DNA of 64,000 bases from Pedobacter heparinus DSM 2366 (GCF_000023825.1 NC_013061.1:5084001-5148000); one strand, 5' to 3'; counted from the stretch's first letter, positions 1 through 8,530 are shown. Numbers and translations: made by a program. The notes: generated by a model not told the origin, from the letters alone.

Positions 1-776
1 GTTCCGAAATTGCCTCCGTTAATTTGTGGTAATTCATCAGCCTTACCAATATACACAGCGGCAACCCCACTTTTTATTGCTTCAAAAGCATTGTGCAATT
101 TAGGGATCATTCCTCCAGAAACCACACCTTCATTTTTTAAAGTATCAAACTCATGCATCCTGATCTCTGCAACCAAAGAATCTTCATCTTCAACATCACG
201 CATTACCCCTCTTTTTTCAAAGCAATAGATCAGCGCGGTTTCATATTGTGAAGACATGGCCACCGCCACAGCCGAAGCAATGGTATCCGCATTGGTATTC
301 AGCAGCTGGGCATCCCCGTCATGGGTAATCGCACACAGTACCGGCACTAATCCTGCATTTAACAAACTACCCAATGTTTCCGTTGAAACTGAGTCCTGAT
401 CCAGGTCGCCCACAAAACCCCAGTCAATATCCTTTACAGGTCGTTTTACAGCTTTGATCACATTTCCATCGGCACCACTTAAACCGATTGCATTGCAGCC
501 CCTTGCCTGCAGTTGGGCCACCATATTTTTATTGATCAGACCGGCATACACCATCGTAACCACCCTAAGTGTCTCTATATCAGTAATACGCCTGCCCTCA
601 ACCATTTTAGCTTCAACACCCAAAGACACGCCCAGTTCGGTAGCCACCTTTCCACCGCCATGAATTAAAATCTTATCGCCCGGAAGCGCAGTAAAATCCA
701 GCAAAAACTGATGCAGCTTTTCTGAACTGTCAATTACATTTCCACCTATCTTAATTACATTGAGTGTTTTCTTCAT
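1..776 (-). CDS. argB: Acetylglutamate (acylglutamate) kinase, 3' end cut by window
   Basis: Phosphorylates N-acylglutamate, the second step of cyclic or linear arginine synthesis, in the cytoplasm. Translation begins MKKTLNVIKIGGNVIDSS and shows the amino-acid kinase features: a lysine near the N-terminus (VIKIGG), a glycine-rich ILIHGGGKVATELG loop, and later GLSGADGN and LNTNADTIASAVA. About 258 residues are visible, so only the last few are missing past position 1. The ATG lies 4 nt after the argF' stop, which places it in the same operon downstream of argF'. Given the transcarbamylase type next door, the natural substrate may be N-succinyl- rather than N-acetylglutamate; that is inference. 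Confidence 0.93.
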   Translation of the reverse strand, partial: MKKTLNVIKIGGNVIDSSEKLHQFLLDFTALPGDKILIHGGGKVATELGVSLGVEAKMVEGRRITDIETLRVVTMVYAGLINKNMVAQLQARGCNAIGLSGADGNVIKAVKRPVKDIDWGFVGDLDQDSVSTETLGSLLNAGLVPVLCAITHDGDAQLLNTNADTIASAVAVAMSSQYETALIYCFEKRGVMRDVEDEDSLVAEIRMHEFDTLKNEGVVSGGMIPKLHNAFEAIKSGVAAVYIGKADELPQINGGNFG

Positions 777-780
777 CGCT

Positions 781-1743
781 TTACAGTTTCTCCAACATTT
801 GCTTCAATACCGCCTGCGCTGCCCATAAACGGTTTCCTGCCTCGTGTATCACCAATGAGTTAGGCCCATCCAGTATTTCTGATGAGAGTTCCAAATCCCT
901 TCTTACGGGCAAACAGTGCATCACTTTAGCATCATTGGTCTCTTTTAATTTGTCATTGTTCAGCATCCAGCCTTCAGGATAGGTAAGCACTTTACCATAC
1001 TCTTTATAACTCGACCAGTTTTTGACATAAATATAATCGGCCCCGGCCAAAGCCTCGTCCAGATTATAAGTAATGTTCGCACCCGGTGTAAAATCTTCAC
1101 TCAGTTCATAGCCTTTAGGCTGTGCTATGGTAAAATCGAGCATTCCTTCCTCCTGTGCCTTGCACATCCATTCGGCAAATGAATTAGGTACCGCCTGCGG
1201 TAAGGCCTTAATGTGCGGTGCCCAGGCCAGTACAACCTTAGGTTTGCCCCCGGCTTTCCAGGTTTCCTTAATTGTTACCAGGTCTGCCAGGCTTTGCAAA
1301 GGATGCCGTGTAGCGCTTTCTAAACTTACCACCGGCACCTTACAATATTTTATGAACTTATTGAAGAAATCTTCATTATAATCCTCATCTCTGTTTAGCA
1401 GCTTAGGAAAAGACCGTAAGCCTAAAACATCACAATACTGCCCCATTACCGCAGCAGCCTCACGGATATGTTCTACTGTAGTGCCGTTCATCACCACGCC
1501 ATCCTGCGTTTCCAATGCCCAGCCTTCTTTGTCCATGTTCATCACCATCACGTTCATACCCAAATTAAGGGCCGCCTTTTGGGCACTTAAACGGGTACGT
1601 AAGCTCGGGTTCAGAAAAACAAGGCCAAGCGTCTTGTTTTTACCCAAATGCTGGTGCGCATAAGGGTTTTCCTTTAGTGCAAGTGCGTCCTTAACCAACT
1701 GGCCTATGTCCTGCACATCATTTACTGAAGTAAATTGATTCAT
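781..1743 (-). CDS. argF': N-succinyl/N-acetyl-L-ornithine carbamoyltransferase (ArgF')
   Basis: Carbamoylates an N-acylated ornithine using carbamoyl phosphate, replacing the usual ornithine transcarbamylase. The 320-residue protein has the carbamoyl-phosphate loop LNPSLRTRLSAQKAA (residues 44-58, SxRT) and the MNMDKEGWALE segment typical of the acylornithine branch, plus MHCLPVRRD near the C-terminus. The specificity position just before EH (residue 90) is valine. In characterised enzymes Glu here gives acetylornithine use and Pro gives succinylornithine use, and replacing Glu by Val was reported to give succinylornithine activity, so a succinyl pathway is predicted. Overlaps argD by 4 nt, indicating tight coupling. 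Confidence 0.92.
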   Translation of the reverse strand: MNQFTSVNDVQDIGQLVKDALALKENPYAHQHLGKNKTLGLVFLNPSLRTRLSAQKAALNLGMNVMVMNMDKEGWALETQDGVVMNGTTVEHIREAAAVMGQYCDVLGLRSFPKLLNRDEDYNEDFFNKFIKYCKVPVVSLESATRHPLQSLADLVTIKETWKAGGKPKVVLAWAPHIKALPQAVPNSFAEWMCKAQEEGMLDFTIAQPKGYELSEDFTPGANITYNLDEALAGADYIYVKNWSSYKEYGKVLTYPEGWMLNNDKLKETNDAKVMHCLPVRRDLELSSEILDGPNSLVIHEAGNRLWAAQAVLKQMLEKL

Positions 1744-2873
1744 CCTTTTAAAGCGATTTTAAAGTCATTTAAAAATTGATCTGCCTGATCCTTAGTTAAA
1801 TTTAAAGCTGGCAATAGCCTGATTACATTAGGCTTTGCCTCTCCGGTAAAGATTTTATGCTTAAACAAGAGGTCCTTCTTTACATTTGCTGAGCTTTCAG
1901 GAAGGTCTATCCCAATCATCAGGCCACGTCCACGCACTTCATTTATGCCCTCTATTTTTTTCAGTTCTTCAATCAGGTAACTTCCTACCTCTGCTGCATT
2001 TTTCAGCAAATTGTCCTGTTCAATAATTTCCAGCACCGCCAAACCCGCTGCACAGGCCAGGTGATTACCTCCAAAGGTGGTACCCAGCATACCATGCCAT
2101 GGTTTAAACTTAGGGGCAATAGCAATCCCCGCAACAGGGAAACCATTCCCCATGCCTTTTGCCATGGTGTATACATCGGCATCAACGCCTGCATAGTCGT
2201 GCGAATAAAATTTGCCGGTCCTGCCATAACCACATTGCACACTATCGGCAATGTAAACGGCGTTGTATGCATCGCAAAGTGAACGGATCTTCTGTAAAAA
2301 GCTTACCGAAGCTTCTTTTATTCCGCCAACGCCCTGTATGCCTTCAATAATTACTGCAGCAATTTCATTTCCATAAGCTGCAAAAGCCGCTGCTAATGCA
2401 TCCTCATCGTTATGGGGCAAAAAAACGACATTGTCTGTTTCATTTACCGGGGCAATGATCTTTGGATTGTCTGTAGCCGCAACCGCTAAAGATGTTCTGC
2501 CATGGAAAGCGCCTTTAAAAGCAATTATTTTTTTTCTGCCATTATAAAATGAGGCCAGTTTTAAAGCATTTTCATTGGCCTCGGCACCTGAGTTACACAG
2601 GAACAACTGGTAGTCTGTTTTACCCGATACCTTACCCAGTTTCTCCGCAAGCTCAGCCTGCAATGGGATTAAAACGGAATTGGAGTAAAACCCAACCTTA
2701 TTCAGCTGTTCGGTTAAACGCTTTACATAATGTGGATGGGTATGACCGATAGAAATTACAGCATGACCGCCATAAAGGTCAAGATATTCCTGACCTGCGG
2801 CATCCCACACTTTACTGCCTGATGCTTTTACTATTTCTATATTGTTTAGTGGATATACGTCGAATAAGTTCAT
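1740..2873 (-). CDS. argD: Acylornithine aminotransferase (class III PLP)
   Basis: Transaminates N-acylglutamate semialdehyde with glutamate to give N-acylornithine. The 377 residues match the class III aminotransferase fold: LFLCNSGAEANENALKLA for PLP phosphate binding, FKGAFHGRTSLA, IIEGIQGVGG, the DSVQCGYGRTG segment, and the PLP lysine in YTMAKGMGNGFP. The length is normal for ArgD (about 375-400). It lies 78 nt after argC and overlaps argF' by 4 nt. The context makes the arginine role secure; whether it works on acetyl- or succinyl-ornithine cannot be read from this sequence alone. Confidence 0.93.
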   Translation of the reverse strand: MNLFDVYPLNNIEIVKASGSKVWDAAGQEYLDLYGGHAVISIGHTHPHYVKRLTEQLNKVGFYSNSVLIPLQAELAEKLGKVSGKTDYQLFLCNSGAEANENALKLASFYNGRKKIIAFKGAFHGRTSLAVAATDNPKIIAPVNETDNVVFLPHNDEDALAAAFAAYGNEIAAVIIEGIQGVGGIKEASVSFLQKIRSLCDAYNAVYIADSVQCGYGRTGKFYSHDYAGVDADVYTMAKGMGNGFPVAGIAIAPKFKPWHGMLGTTFGGNHLACAAGLAVLEIIEQDNLLKNAAEVGSYLIEELKKIEGINEVRGRGLMIGIDLPESSANVKKDLLFKHKIFTGEAKPNVIRLLPALNLTKDQADQFLNDFKIALKG

Positions 2874-2889
2874 TTTATTAAAAGTTGTT

Positions 2890-2904
2890 GCCCTTTAACA
2901 GGGC
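2890..2904. other. Small intergenic hairpin between argC and argD
   Basis: GCCCT-(5 nt)-AGGGC forms a perfect 5-bp stem in the 78-nt argC-argD gap, about 17 nt before the argD start. No U-tract follows in the direction of transcription, so it is not an intrinsic terminator. It may shape translation initiation or mRNA stability, or be chance. Confidence 0.3.
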
Positions 2905-2951
2905 AGGGTTATACAAATTGTTTTTTGAATCGGGTAGGGAAAGGGCCCGGC

Positions 2952-3923
2952 TTAGAATGCCTGGGCCTTAAGCCGCAGTCCTTCAGCTTCCGGCAATCCA
3001 AAAATTAAATTCATATTCTGCACCGCCTGTCCGCTGGCACCTTTTAACAAATTATCGGTTATACTTACAATAAACAGCTTGTTACCATGTTTTTCCACAT
3101 GTACCAGTGCTTTATTGGTGTTCACCACCTGTTTTAAATCAATATTTTTCCTGCTTACATGCGTAAAAGGATGTGCAGCATAATAATCTTCATAAATGCG
3201 CTGGGCCTCTTCAGCGGTTAAATCGCTTTCCAGATATATCGCAGCAAGTATGCCTCTGGTAAAATCTCCCCGCTGCGGTATAAAATTTATGACCTGATCA
3301 AATACAGGGTCCAGTTGTTTTAAACTCTCCCCAATTTCATTCAGGTGTTGATGTTCAAAAGCTTTATATACCGACAGGTTATTGTTACGCCAGCTGAAAT
3401 GTGAGGTTGCCGACAAGCTTTGTCCCGCTCCTGTTGATCCTGTTGTGGCATTCAGGTGTACCTCGTTTTTCAATAATCCCTTAGCTGCCAATGGTAGCAG
3501 CCCCAGTTGAATACAGGTTGCAAAACAGCCCGGGTTGGCAATATAACTTGCCTTTTTGATCAGCTCACGATTTAATTCTGGCAAACCATACACCCATTTG
3601 CCACCAGCATTGGCCTTTAACCTGAAATCCTGGCTCAGGTCTATGATCTTAATCCCTGTGGCAATATCATTTGCCTCAAGAAATTTCCTGGCATCGCCAT
3701 GGCCAACGCAGAGAAACAGCACATCAATATCCTGTGAAAGCGCATCCGTGAACCTTAAGTCCGTATCCCCGAGCAAGTCAGTATGCACATCAGCAATCCT
3801 ATTGCCGGCATTGCTCTTGCTTTGCACAAACTTAATCTCAACCGAAGGATGGTTTACCAGTATACGGAGCATTTCACCCCCGGTATATCCGGCACCGCCA
3901 ACTATACCTGCTCTAACCTTCAT
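2952..3923 (-). CDS. argC: N-acyl-gamma-glutamyl-phosphate reductase
   Basis: NADPH-dependent reduction of N-acylglutamyl phosphate to the semialdehyde. The 323-residue protein opens with a Rossmann motif (VGGAGYTGGEMLRIL) and contains the catalytic cysteine in YIANPGCFATCIQLG, followed by TTGSTGAGQS. The length matches the short (about 320-345) ArgC type. The first 11 nt overlap the end of argG, so the two are translationally linked. Nothing in the active-site region looks broken. Confidence 0.94.
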   Translation of the reverse strand: MKVRAGIVGGAGYTGGEMLRILVNHPSVEIKFVQSKSNAGNRIADVHTDLLGDTDLRFTDALSQDIDVLFLCVGHGDARKFLEANDIATGIKIIDLSQDFRLKANAGGKWVYGLPELNRELIKKASYIANPGCFATCIQLGLLPLAAKGLLKNEVHLNATTGSTGAGQSLSATSHFSWRNNNLSVYKAFEHQHLNEIGESLKQLDPVFDQVINFIPQRGDFTRGILAAIYLESDLTAEEAQRIYEDYYAAHPFTHVSRKNIDLKQVVNTNKALVHVEKHGNKLFIVSITDNLLKGASGQAVQNMNLIFGLPEAEGLRLKAQAF

Positions 3924-5106
3924 GACTGTTCACTTTATGCCAGATCATGACCTGGTTACCAAAAATTTTAGAGAACCCTTTCACATCCTCACCACTCCAG
4001 GTATTGTTCATCTCGCCATAGCTGCCAAATTTATTGCTCATCAGGTCATGCTCCGATTCGATACCGATGATGTTAAAACGATAAGGCAACAGTTCAACAA
4101 ACACCTTTCCACTAACCACTTTCTGTGTATCCGTTAAAAAAGCCTCTATATTGCGCATTATCGGATCATGAAACTGCCCCTCATGGAGCCAGTTACCATA
4201 GAAAGAAGACAATTGCTCTTTCCAGGAAAGCTGCCATTTGGTTAATGTATGTTTTTCCAGGGTATGGTGCGCTTTAATGATCAGTACCGGGGCCGCAGCT
4301 TCAAAACCTACACGTCCCTTTATACCAATAATCGTATCGCCCACATGAATGTCACGGCCAATCCCATAAGGTTGTGCAATAGCCTGTAATTTCTGGATGG
4401 CCCTTACCGGTTCAAACCTCTCCCCGTCAATAGCTACCAGTTCCCCTTTTTCAAAACTCAGCTCCAGTTTACGGGCCTTGCTTTCCGAAACCTGGGTAGG
4501 CCAGGCCTCTTCAGGTAAAGTTTCATTCGAGGTCAGCGTTTCTTTACCGCCTACAGAAGTACCCCAAAGCCCCTTGTTTATAGAATATCTTGCTTTCTCG
4601 GCACTATATTCAACACCATGTGCATTCAGGTACTCTATTTCCGCTTCGCGGGATAATTTTAAATCCCTTATCGGTGTAATGATCTCTACTTCAGGAATAA
4701 TGATGTTAAAGATCATGTCAAAACGAACCTGGTCGTTACCAGCGCCCGTACTACCATGGGCTACATAGTCGGCCCCAATCTTTTTTACATAATTGGCAAT
4801 GGCCGTAGCCTGGCTTACACGCTCTGCACTCACAGAAAGCGGGTAGGTTGCATTTTTAAGGACATTCCCGAATACCAGGTACCTGATACAGCTGTTATAA
4901 TAGTTTTCGGTTTCATCCACCACTGCATGAGAAGCTACACCAAGGGCATAAGCACGTTTTTCTATTTCCTTTAGCTCTTCGTCAGAAAAACCACCTGTAT
5001 TTACAATCACAGAATGAACTTCCAGTCCACGGTCCTGAGCAAGATAAATACAACAAAACGAGGTATCCAGACCTCCGCTAAATGCTAAAACAACTTTCTT
5101 CTTCAT
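3913..5106 (-). CDS. argG: Argininosuccinate synthase
   Basis: Condenses citrulline and aspartate with ATP to argininosuccinate in the cytoplasm. The 397-residue sequence starts MKKKVVLAFSGGLDTSFCC; SGGLDTS is the ATP-pyrophosphatase P-loop of the family. The VAHGSTGAGNDQVRF segment is the second diagnostic block. It is the second gene of the operon, 13 nt after the GNAT gene, overlapping argC by 11 nt. The partner argH is not in the window and may lie beyond the left edge. Confidence 0.95.
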   Translation of the reverse strand: MKKKVVLAFSGGLDTSFCCIYLAQDRGLEVHSVIVNTGGFSDEELKEIEKRAYALGVASHAVVDETENYYNSCIRYLVFGNVLKNATYPLSVSAERVSQATAIANYVKKIGADYVAHGSTGAGNDQVRFDMIFNIIIPEVEIITPIRDLKLSREAEIEYLNAHGVEYSAEKARYSINKGLWGTSVGGKETLTSNETLPEEAWPTQVSESKARKLELSFEKGELVAIDGERFEPVRAIQKLQAIAQPYGIGRDIHVGDTIIGIKGRVGFEAAAPVLIIKAHHTLEKHTLTKWQLSWKEQLSSFYGNWLHEGQFHDPIMRNIEAFLTDTQKVVSGKVFVELLPYRFNIIGIESEHDLMSNKFGSYGEMNNTWSGEDVKGFSKIFGNQVMIWHKVNSHEG

Positions 5107-5119
5107 CTTAATATAACAG

Positions 5120-5821
5120 CTATTTAAATAATACAGTAAATAAAAAAAACAGAGATTTTAATCCCTTCTTATTGGGTTTGGACTTAAGCACCAATCGTTG
5201 CTTAATGCTCATAAAACGCTCATATAATGTAGGATTCTTATGCAGTTCTTCGGCAAACTTCTTTGCTGCATCATGCTTTTGCTCAACCGGATCGTACAGC
5301 ATCGCCGTACACATACAGTTTTTACGTTCCTTCATTTTTAATATTTCGAAGTTCACACAGCTCTGACAGCCTTTCCAGAACTCTTCATCCTGGGTAAGCT
5401 CTGAATAGGTAACCGGTTCATAACCCAGATCTGAATTGATCTTCATTACAGCCAGTCCTGTTGTCAGGCCAAATATTTTCGCTTTAGGATATTTTTGCCT
5501 CGAAAGTTCAAAGATCTTTTCTTTAATGGCATGCGCCAATCCTGCCTTGCGGTACTTAGGGCTTACGATCAGGCCCGAATTGGCCACGAACTGTCCATGT
5601 GTCCAGGTTTCGATATAACAGAACCCGGCCCATGAGCCATCCTTATGAAAGGCAATAACGGCTTTCCCGTCAGCCATTTTAGCCGCTACATACTCCGGAG
5701 AGCGTTTGGCGATACCTGTACCTCGTGCTTTCGCCGATTCAGCCATCTCTTCACAGATCTCTTCTGCAAAGACACGATGTTCAGGAAGTGCAACCTGCAC
5801 TATAAAATCGTTTATATTCAT
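5120..5821 (-). CDS. GNAT acyltransferase heading the arg operon; candidate acylglutamate synthase
   Basis: A GNAT-fold N-acyltransferase of 233 residues. The acyl-CoA binding motif A is visible at about residues 84-108 (LIVSPKYRKAGLAHAIKE). After the GNAT core comes an unusual cysteine cluster: C152 and C155 (CQSC), then C169 and C171 (CMC) followed by TAMLYDP, which could bind a metal. It is the first gene of the arginine operon. With no argA or argJ in view and a probable succinyl-type ArgF', the simplest inference is that it makes the committing N-acylglutamate (acetyl or succinyl). The family assignment is secure, the substrate is not. Confidence 0.75.
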   Translation of the reverse strand: MNINDFIVQVALPEHRVFAEEICEEMAESAKARGTGIAKRSPEYVAAKMADGKAVIAFHKDGSWAGFCYIETWTHGQFVANSGLIVSPKYRKAGLAHAIKEKIFELSRQKYPKAKIFGLTTGLAVMKINSDLGYEPVTYSELTQDEEFWKGCQSCVNFEILKMKERKNCMCTAMLYDPVEQKHDAAKKFAEELHKNPTLYERFMSIKQRLVLKSKPNKKGLKSLFFLFTVLFK

Positions 5822-5910
5822 TAATATGATAACGAAAAAATATAAATGTTCTGATTAATTGTTTTTTGAGAGGCAATCCTCTTCGTAAATGAGTTTTGTA
5901 AAAGATTTAC

Positions 5911-6045
5911 TCAGATCCGCGGCGTGTAGTTTTGCCGGTTTGTTGTCACAAAAAATATGGGTCGCAAGCGCTCAATAAACAAACTTCTCGAAGCAATATT
6001 TTTTGCTTCAACAATAGAAAGTTTATGTGTTATGTGCTTAATCAT
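5911..6045 (-). CDS. Candidate 44-codon leader ORF of the arg operon
   Basis: A short ORF in the 340-nt gap upstream of the operon. It runs from ATG at 6045 to TGA at 5911, reading MIKHITHKLSIVEAKNIASR and then 24 further residues ending NRQNYTPRI. It holds five arginines (residues 20, 26, 28, 37, 43; about 11%). The ATG lies roughly 30 nt after a predicted transcription start and the stop lies 89 nt before the GNAT start. An internal inverted repeat (5990-6009) and small alternative hairpins right after the stop suggest possible translation-coupled control. There is no recognisable family, so this may be a leader peptide or a chance ORF. Confidence 0.4.
   Translation of the reverse strand: MIKHITHKLSIVEAKNIASRSLFIERLRPIFFVTTNRQNYTPRI
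5990..6009. other. Inverted repeat in arg leader
   Basis: GAAGCAA-(6 nt)-TTGCTTC, a perfect 7-bp stem inside the candidate leader ORF. On the transcribed (minus) strand no U-run follows, so it is not a simple terminator. It could be an RNA structure affected by ribosome progress or a DNA operator half-site pair. Confidence 0.4.
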
Positions 6046-6082
6046 TTTCTGTGTATAATAATTTTTTGAATGAGTTGAGGCG

Positions 6083-6113
6083 CAAAGGTTTAAATAAATA
6101 TTGAGTTGTGCAA
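6083..6113 (-). promoter_or_regulatory. Probable promoter of the arginine operon
   Basis: Read on the minus strand: TTG (6113-6111), 20 nt, then AACCTTTG (6090-6083), one mismatch to the Bacteroidetes -7 element TAnnTTTG. The same TTG-20-nt spacing occurs at the peroxiredoxin promoter in this window. The predicted start near 6077 gives a leader of about 255 nt ahead of the GNAT gene. Confidence 0.5.
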
Positions 6114-6161
6114 TACGTTTTTCATTTTTTTACATTTTTATAATGAAACCATGCAATTAAT

Positions 6162-7367
6162 TTAACGTTGAAACCTGAAATAGTGCGATAATAAGTCGGG
6201 CCTGCCTTCCATCATTTCCGTGATCATGTCCGCACCTGTTACCGAAAAGGTAATTCCGTTCCCTCCAAAGCCCAAAAGAAAATAACTATCCGGGAATTTA
6301 GGGTGTGCCCCGATATAGGGTAACCCGTCTTTTGTTTCACCAAAAGTTCCACACCAGCAAAAGTCTTCAATAAATTTGGTTTCGGGCAGATATTTTTTTA
6401 ATGTCTTCATCAGCTTATCTCTCTTTTTATTCAGCAGCAGGTCCCGGCGTATTGCATTTTTGAAGTTTTCATCCTCCCCACCAACCAGCATGCGGCCCTC
6501 ATCGGTTGTACGCATGTACAAGTAAGGCTTATCCGTATTCCAGAATAAAGTATGCTCACAAATTTTTTCGTGTACATCTCCCCGCTCACTGATCATGGCA
6601 TATGTACTTTTTAAATCCACCACTTTATCGGGCAGCATGTTTTGTGTTTCGTAACCCGTACAGTAAATAATCTTTCCGGCCTTTATCTCTGCTCCGGTAT
6701 CCAGCAGCACAGTAACACCATTTTTTTCATATTTTACCTTTTTCAGTGCTGTTTTATCAAAAACCTTCAGGCCTTTCTCCACATTGTAATGGATGAGGTC
6801 ATGCGCCAGGCAAAATGCATCCACACTTCCTCCCTCAGCAGATAAGATCGCTCCTTCAGCCAGCAATCCATAAATAGCTTTTATCTCTTTTTTTTCCAGC
6901 CACTTTACTTCAAATCCGGCTAATTTACGGGCCTCATATTCTTTTTTCAGCCAGGCTACATCTTTACTTTTCCCCGCAAAATAAACCGACTCCTTTTTTT
7001 CAAAACTACATTCCGATCCGACCTCCTGCACCAGGTTTTCCAGTTTGTAAATCGCATCCCTGCAAGCTTTATAGCTGGCAATTGCCCCTTGCTCTCCAAT
7101 CAGTTCTTTCAATTGGTACAAAGGAACATCTATTTCATACTGCAGCATAGAAGTAGTGGCAGATGTACTGCCATAAGCAATTTCTCTTTTGTCTATCAAA
7201 ATAGTGTTATAGCCTTTTTTGATCAAAGCATGGGCCATTAATGCTCCGGTAATGCCAGCACCAACAACCAGCACTTCACAAGTTGCGCTTTCCCGCAAAG
7301 AAGGATAAGCATGTTTTATTCCATTTTTTACCAGCCAGAAGGGTTCATTAGACCGTATATCCATCAT
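6162..7367 (-). CDS. FAD-dependent oxidoreductase (DAO / D-amino-acid oxidase-like)
   Basis: A 401-residue flavoprotein of the DAO superfamily. Near the N-terminus is the dinucleotide-binding motif CEVLVVGAGITGALMAHAL, followed by LIDKREIAYGSTSATTSML, which is the FAD-adjacent region of glycine/D-amino-acid oxidases. The C-terminal block FLLGFGGNGITFSVTGADMI is the conserved FAD-closing segment. No signal peptide is seen, so it is probably cytosolic. The substrate is unknown; amino acids or other secondary amines are usual in the family. It is followed on the same strand by the arg leader and may be unrelated to it. A start 3 nt downstream is also possible (MM). Confidence 0.82.
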   Translation of the reverse strand: MMDIRSNEPFWLVKNGIKHAYPSLRESATCEVLVVGAGITGALMAHALIKKGYNTILIDKREIAYGSTSATTSMLQYEIDVPLYQLKELIGEQGAIASYKACRDAIYKLENLVQEVGSECSFEKKESVYFAGKSKDVAWLKKEYEARKLAGFEVKWLEKKEIKAIYGLLAEGAILSAEGGSVDAFCLAHDLIHYNVEKGLKVFDKTALKKVKYEKNGVTVLLDTGAEIKAGKIIYCTGYETQNMLPDKVVDLKSTYAMISERGDVHEKICEHTLFWNTDKPYLYMRTTDEGRMLVGGEDENFKNAIRRDLLLNKKRDKLMKTLKKYLPETKFIEDFCWCGTFGETKDGLPYIGAHPKFPDSYFLLGFGGNGITFSVTGADMITEMMEGRPDLLSHYFRFQR

Positions 7368-7517
7368 TTCAAATTAGTTCTTTTTATAACACCAACTTGC
7401 CCAATCTGTTTTAATCCCTCTTATTATTATATATTTTTACCCAACAACAGAAAGAAACAACATACTTTAAACCAATTTCTCTTAATTTCGTTGTTTAATA
7501 AAAAAGACAAACACATT

Positions 7518-7823
7518 ATGTTCGATAAACTGATGGCCGCGCAGCAAAAGGCCGATGAAATAAAAAAAAGGCTCGACACCATTTCGGTTTTCGCCGAAGT
7601 TGAAGGTGGTGCAATTCGCATAACGGCTACTGCAAACAAAGCCATTACTGCTGTAGAAATTAAAGAAGACTTTTATAAAGAGGCCGATAAAGAAGAATTG
7701 GAAGAGCTGTTGCTTACGGCCATAAACAAAGCCCTGACACAGGCAGAACAGGTAAGTGCTGCCGAAATGCAGGCCGCAACCAAAGACATGCTTGGAGGCC
7801 TGGGCGGCATGTTCGGTGGCTAA
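7518..7823 (+). CDS. ybaB: YbaB/EbfC nucleoid-associated protein
   Basis: A small DNA-binding protein of 101 residues. The N-terminal helix is MFDKLMAAQQKADEIKKRLD, then VEGGAIRITATANKAI and LEELLLTAINKALTQAE, ending in the methionine/glycine-rich DMLGGLGGMFGG tail common in this family. The frame is open further upstream, but the family alignment and the ATG at 7518 fix the start. A TAATTTCG element (7493-7500) close to the -7 consensus lies just upstream. It lies 29 nt before the MBL hydrolase, so the two probably share a transcript. recR and dnaX, the usual neighbours elsewhere, are not present. Confidence 0.9.
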   Translation: MFDKLMAAQQKADEIKKRLDTISVFAEVEGGAIRITATANKAITAVEIKEDFYKEADKEELEELLLTAINKALTQAEQVSAAEMQAATKDMLGGLGGMFGG

Positions 7824-7852
7824 CCATAAATAACCTTAAAAAATATACTCCA

Positions 7853-8530
7853 ATGAAATATACCTATTACGGACAATCGTGTTTCTTATTGGAAGCCGAT
7901 GGAAAAAAGTTTCTTTTCGATCCTTTTATTACCCATAATGTGCTTGCAAAAAACATAGACCTCAAAACCATAAAGGCCGATTATATCCTGGTAAGCCATG
8001 GTCATGGCGACCATATTGCAGACCTCGTCCAGGTTGCCAGCCAGAACAATGCACAGGTAATAGCCCTGGTTGAAGTGGCCGACTGGATAAGAAAACAGGG
8101 GGTAAAAAATGTAACCGATATTAACTTTGGCAAATCTAAATTCGACTTTGGCACCCTGCGTACTGTCTGGGCCGTACATTCCAGCAGCAATCCCGACGGC
8201 AGTTATGGGGGTAATCCAGCCGGTTTTGTATTGGAGCTAGGCGGAAAAACGGTTTACTTTGCCGGCGATACGGCGCTTACCCTTGAAATGAAGCTCCTTG
8301 CCGACCTCTATAACCTGGATTATGCTATCCTTCCCATAGGCGGACATTATACCATGGATGTTGATGATGCCTTAATCGCTACCAAATACCTGGAATGTGA
8401 AAAAGTAATAGGCGTGCATTACAATACCTTTCCACCTATACAAATTGATACGGCAGAAGCTGTTGCCAAGTTCAAAAGAGAAAATAAAACACTCTTATTA
8501 CCAGCAATAGGCGAAACTATAGAGCTTTAA
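7853..8530 (+). CDS. Metallo-beta-lactamase fold hydrolase (UPF0173 type)
   Basis: A 225-residue metal-dependent hydrolase with MKYTYYGQSCFLLEADGKKF at the N-terminus and the zinc motif SHGHGDH (residues about 45-51). Further ligands are VHSSSNPDG, FAGDTALT and the C-terminal GVHYNTFPPI. The size and motif order match the UPF0173 group, whose physiological substrate is unknown. It is cytoplasmic with no signal peptide. Its last 4 nt overlap the 3' end of the convergent polA. Confidence 0.88.
   Translation: MKYTYYGQSCFLLEADGKKFLFDPFITHNVLAKNIDLKTIKADYILVSHGHGDHIADLVQVASQNNAQVIALVEVADWIRKQGVKNVTDINFGKSKFDFGTLRTVWAVHSSSNPDGSYGGNPAGFVLELGGKTVYFAGDTALTLEMKLLADLYNLDYAILPIGGHYTMDVDDALIATKYLECEKVIGVHYNTFPPIQIDTAEAVAKFKRENKTLLLPAIGETIEL

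Noticed and set aside
3556..4137. Long plus-strand open frame antisense to argC and argG
   Set aside because: Composition follows the complementary strand of well-supported genes; the encoded protein has no family features and no plausible start signal.
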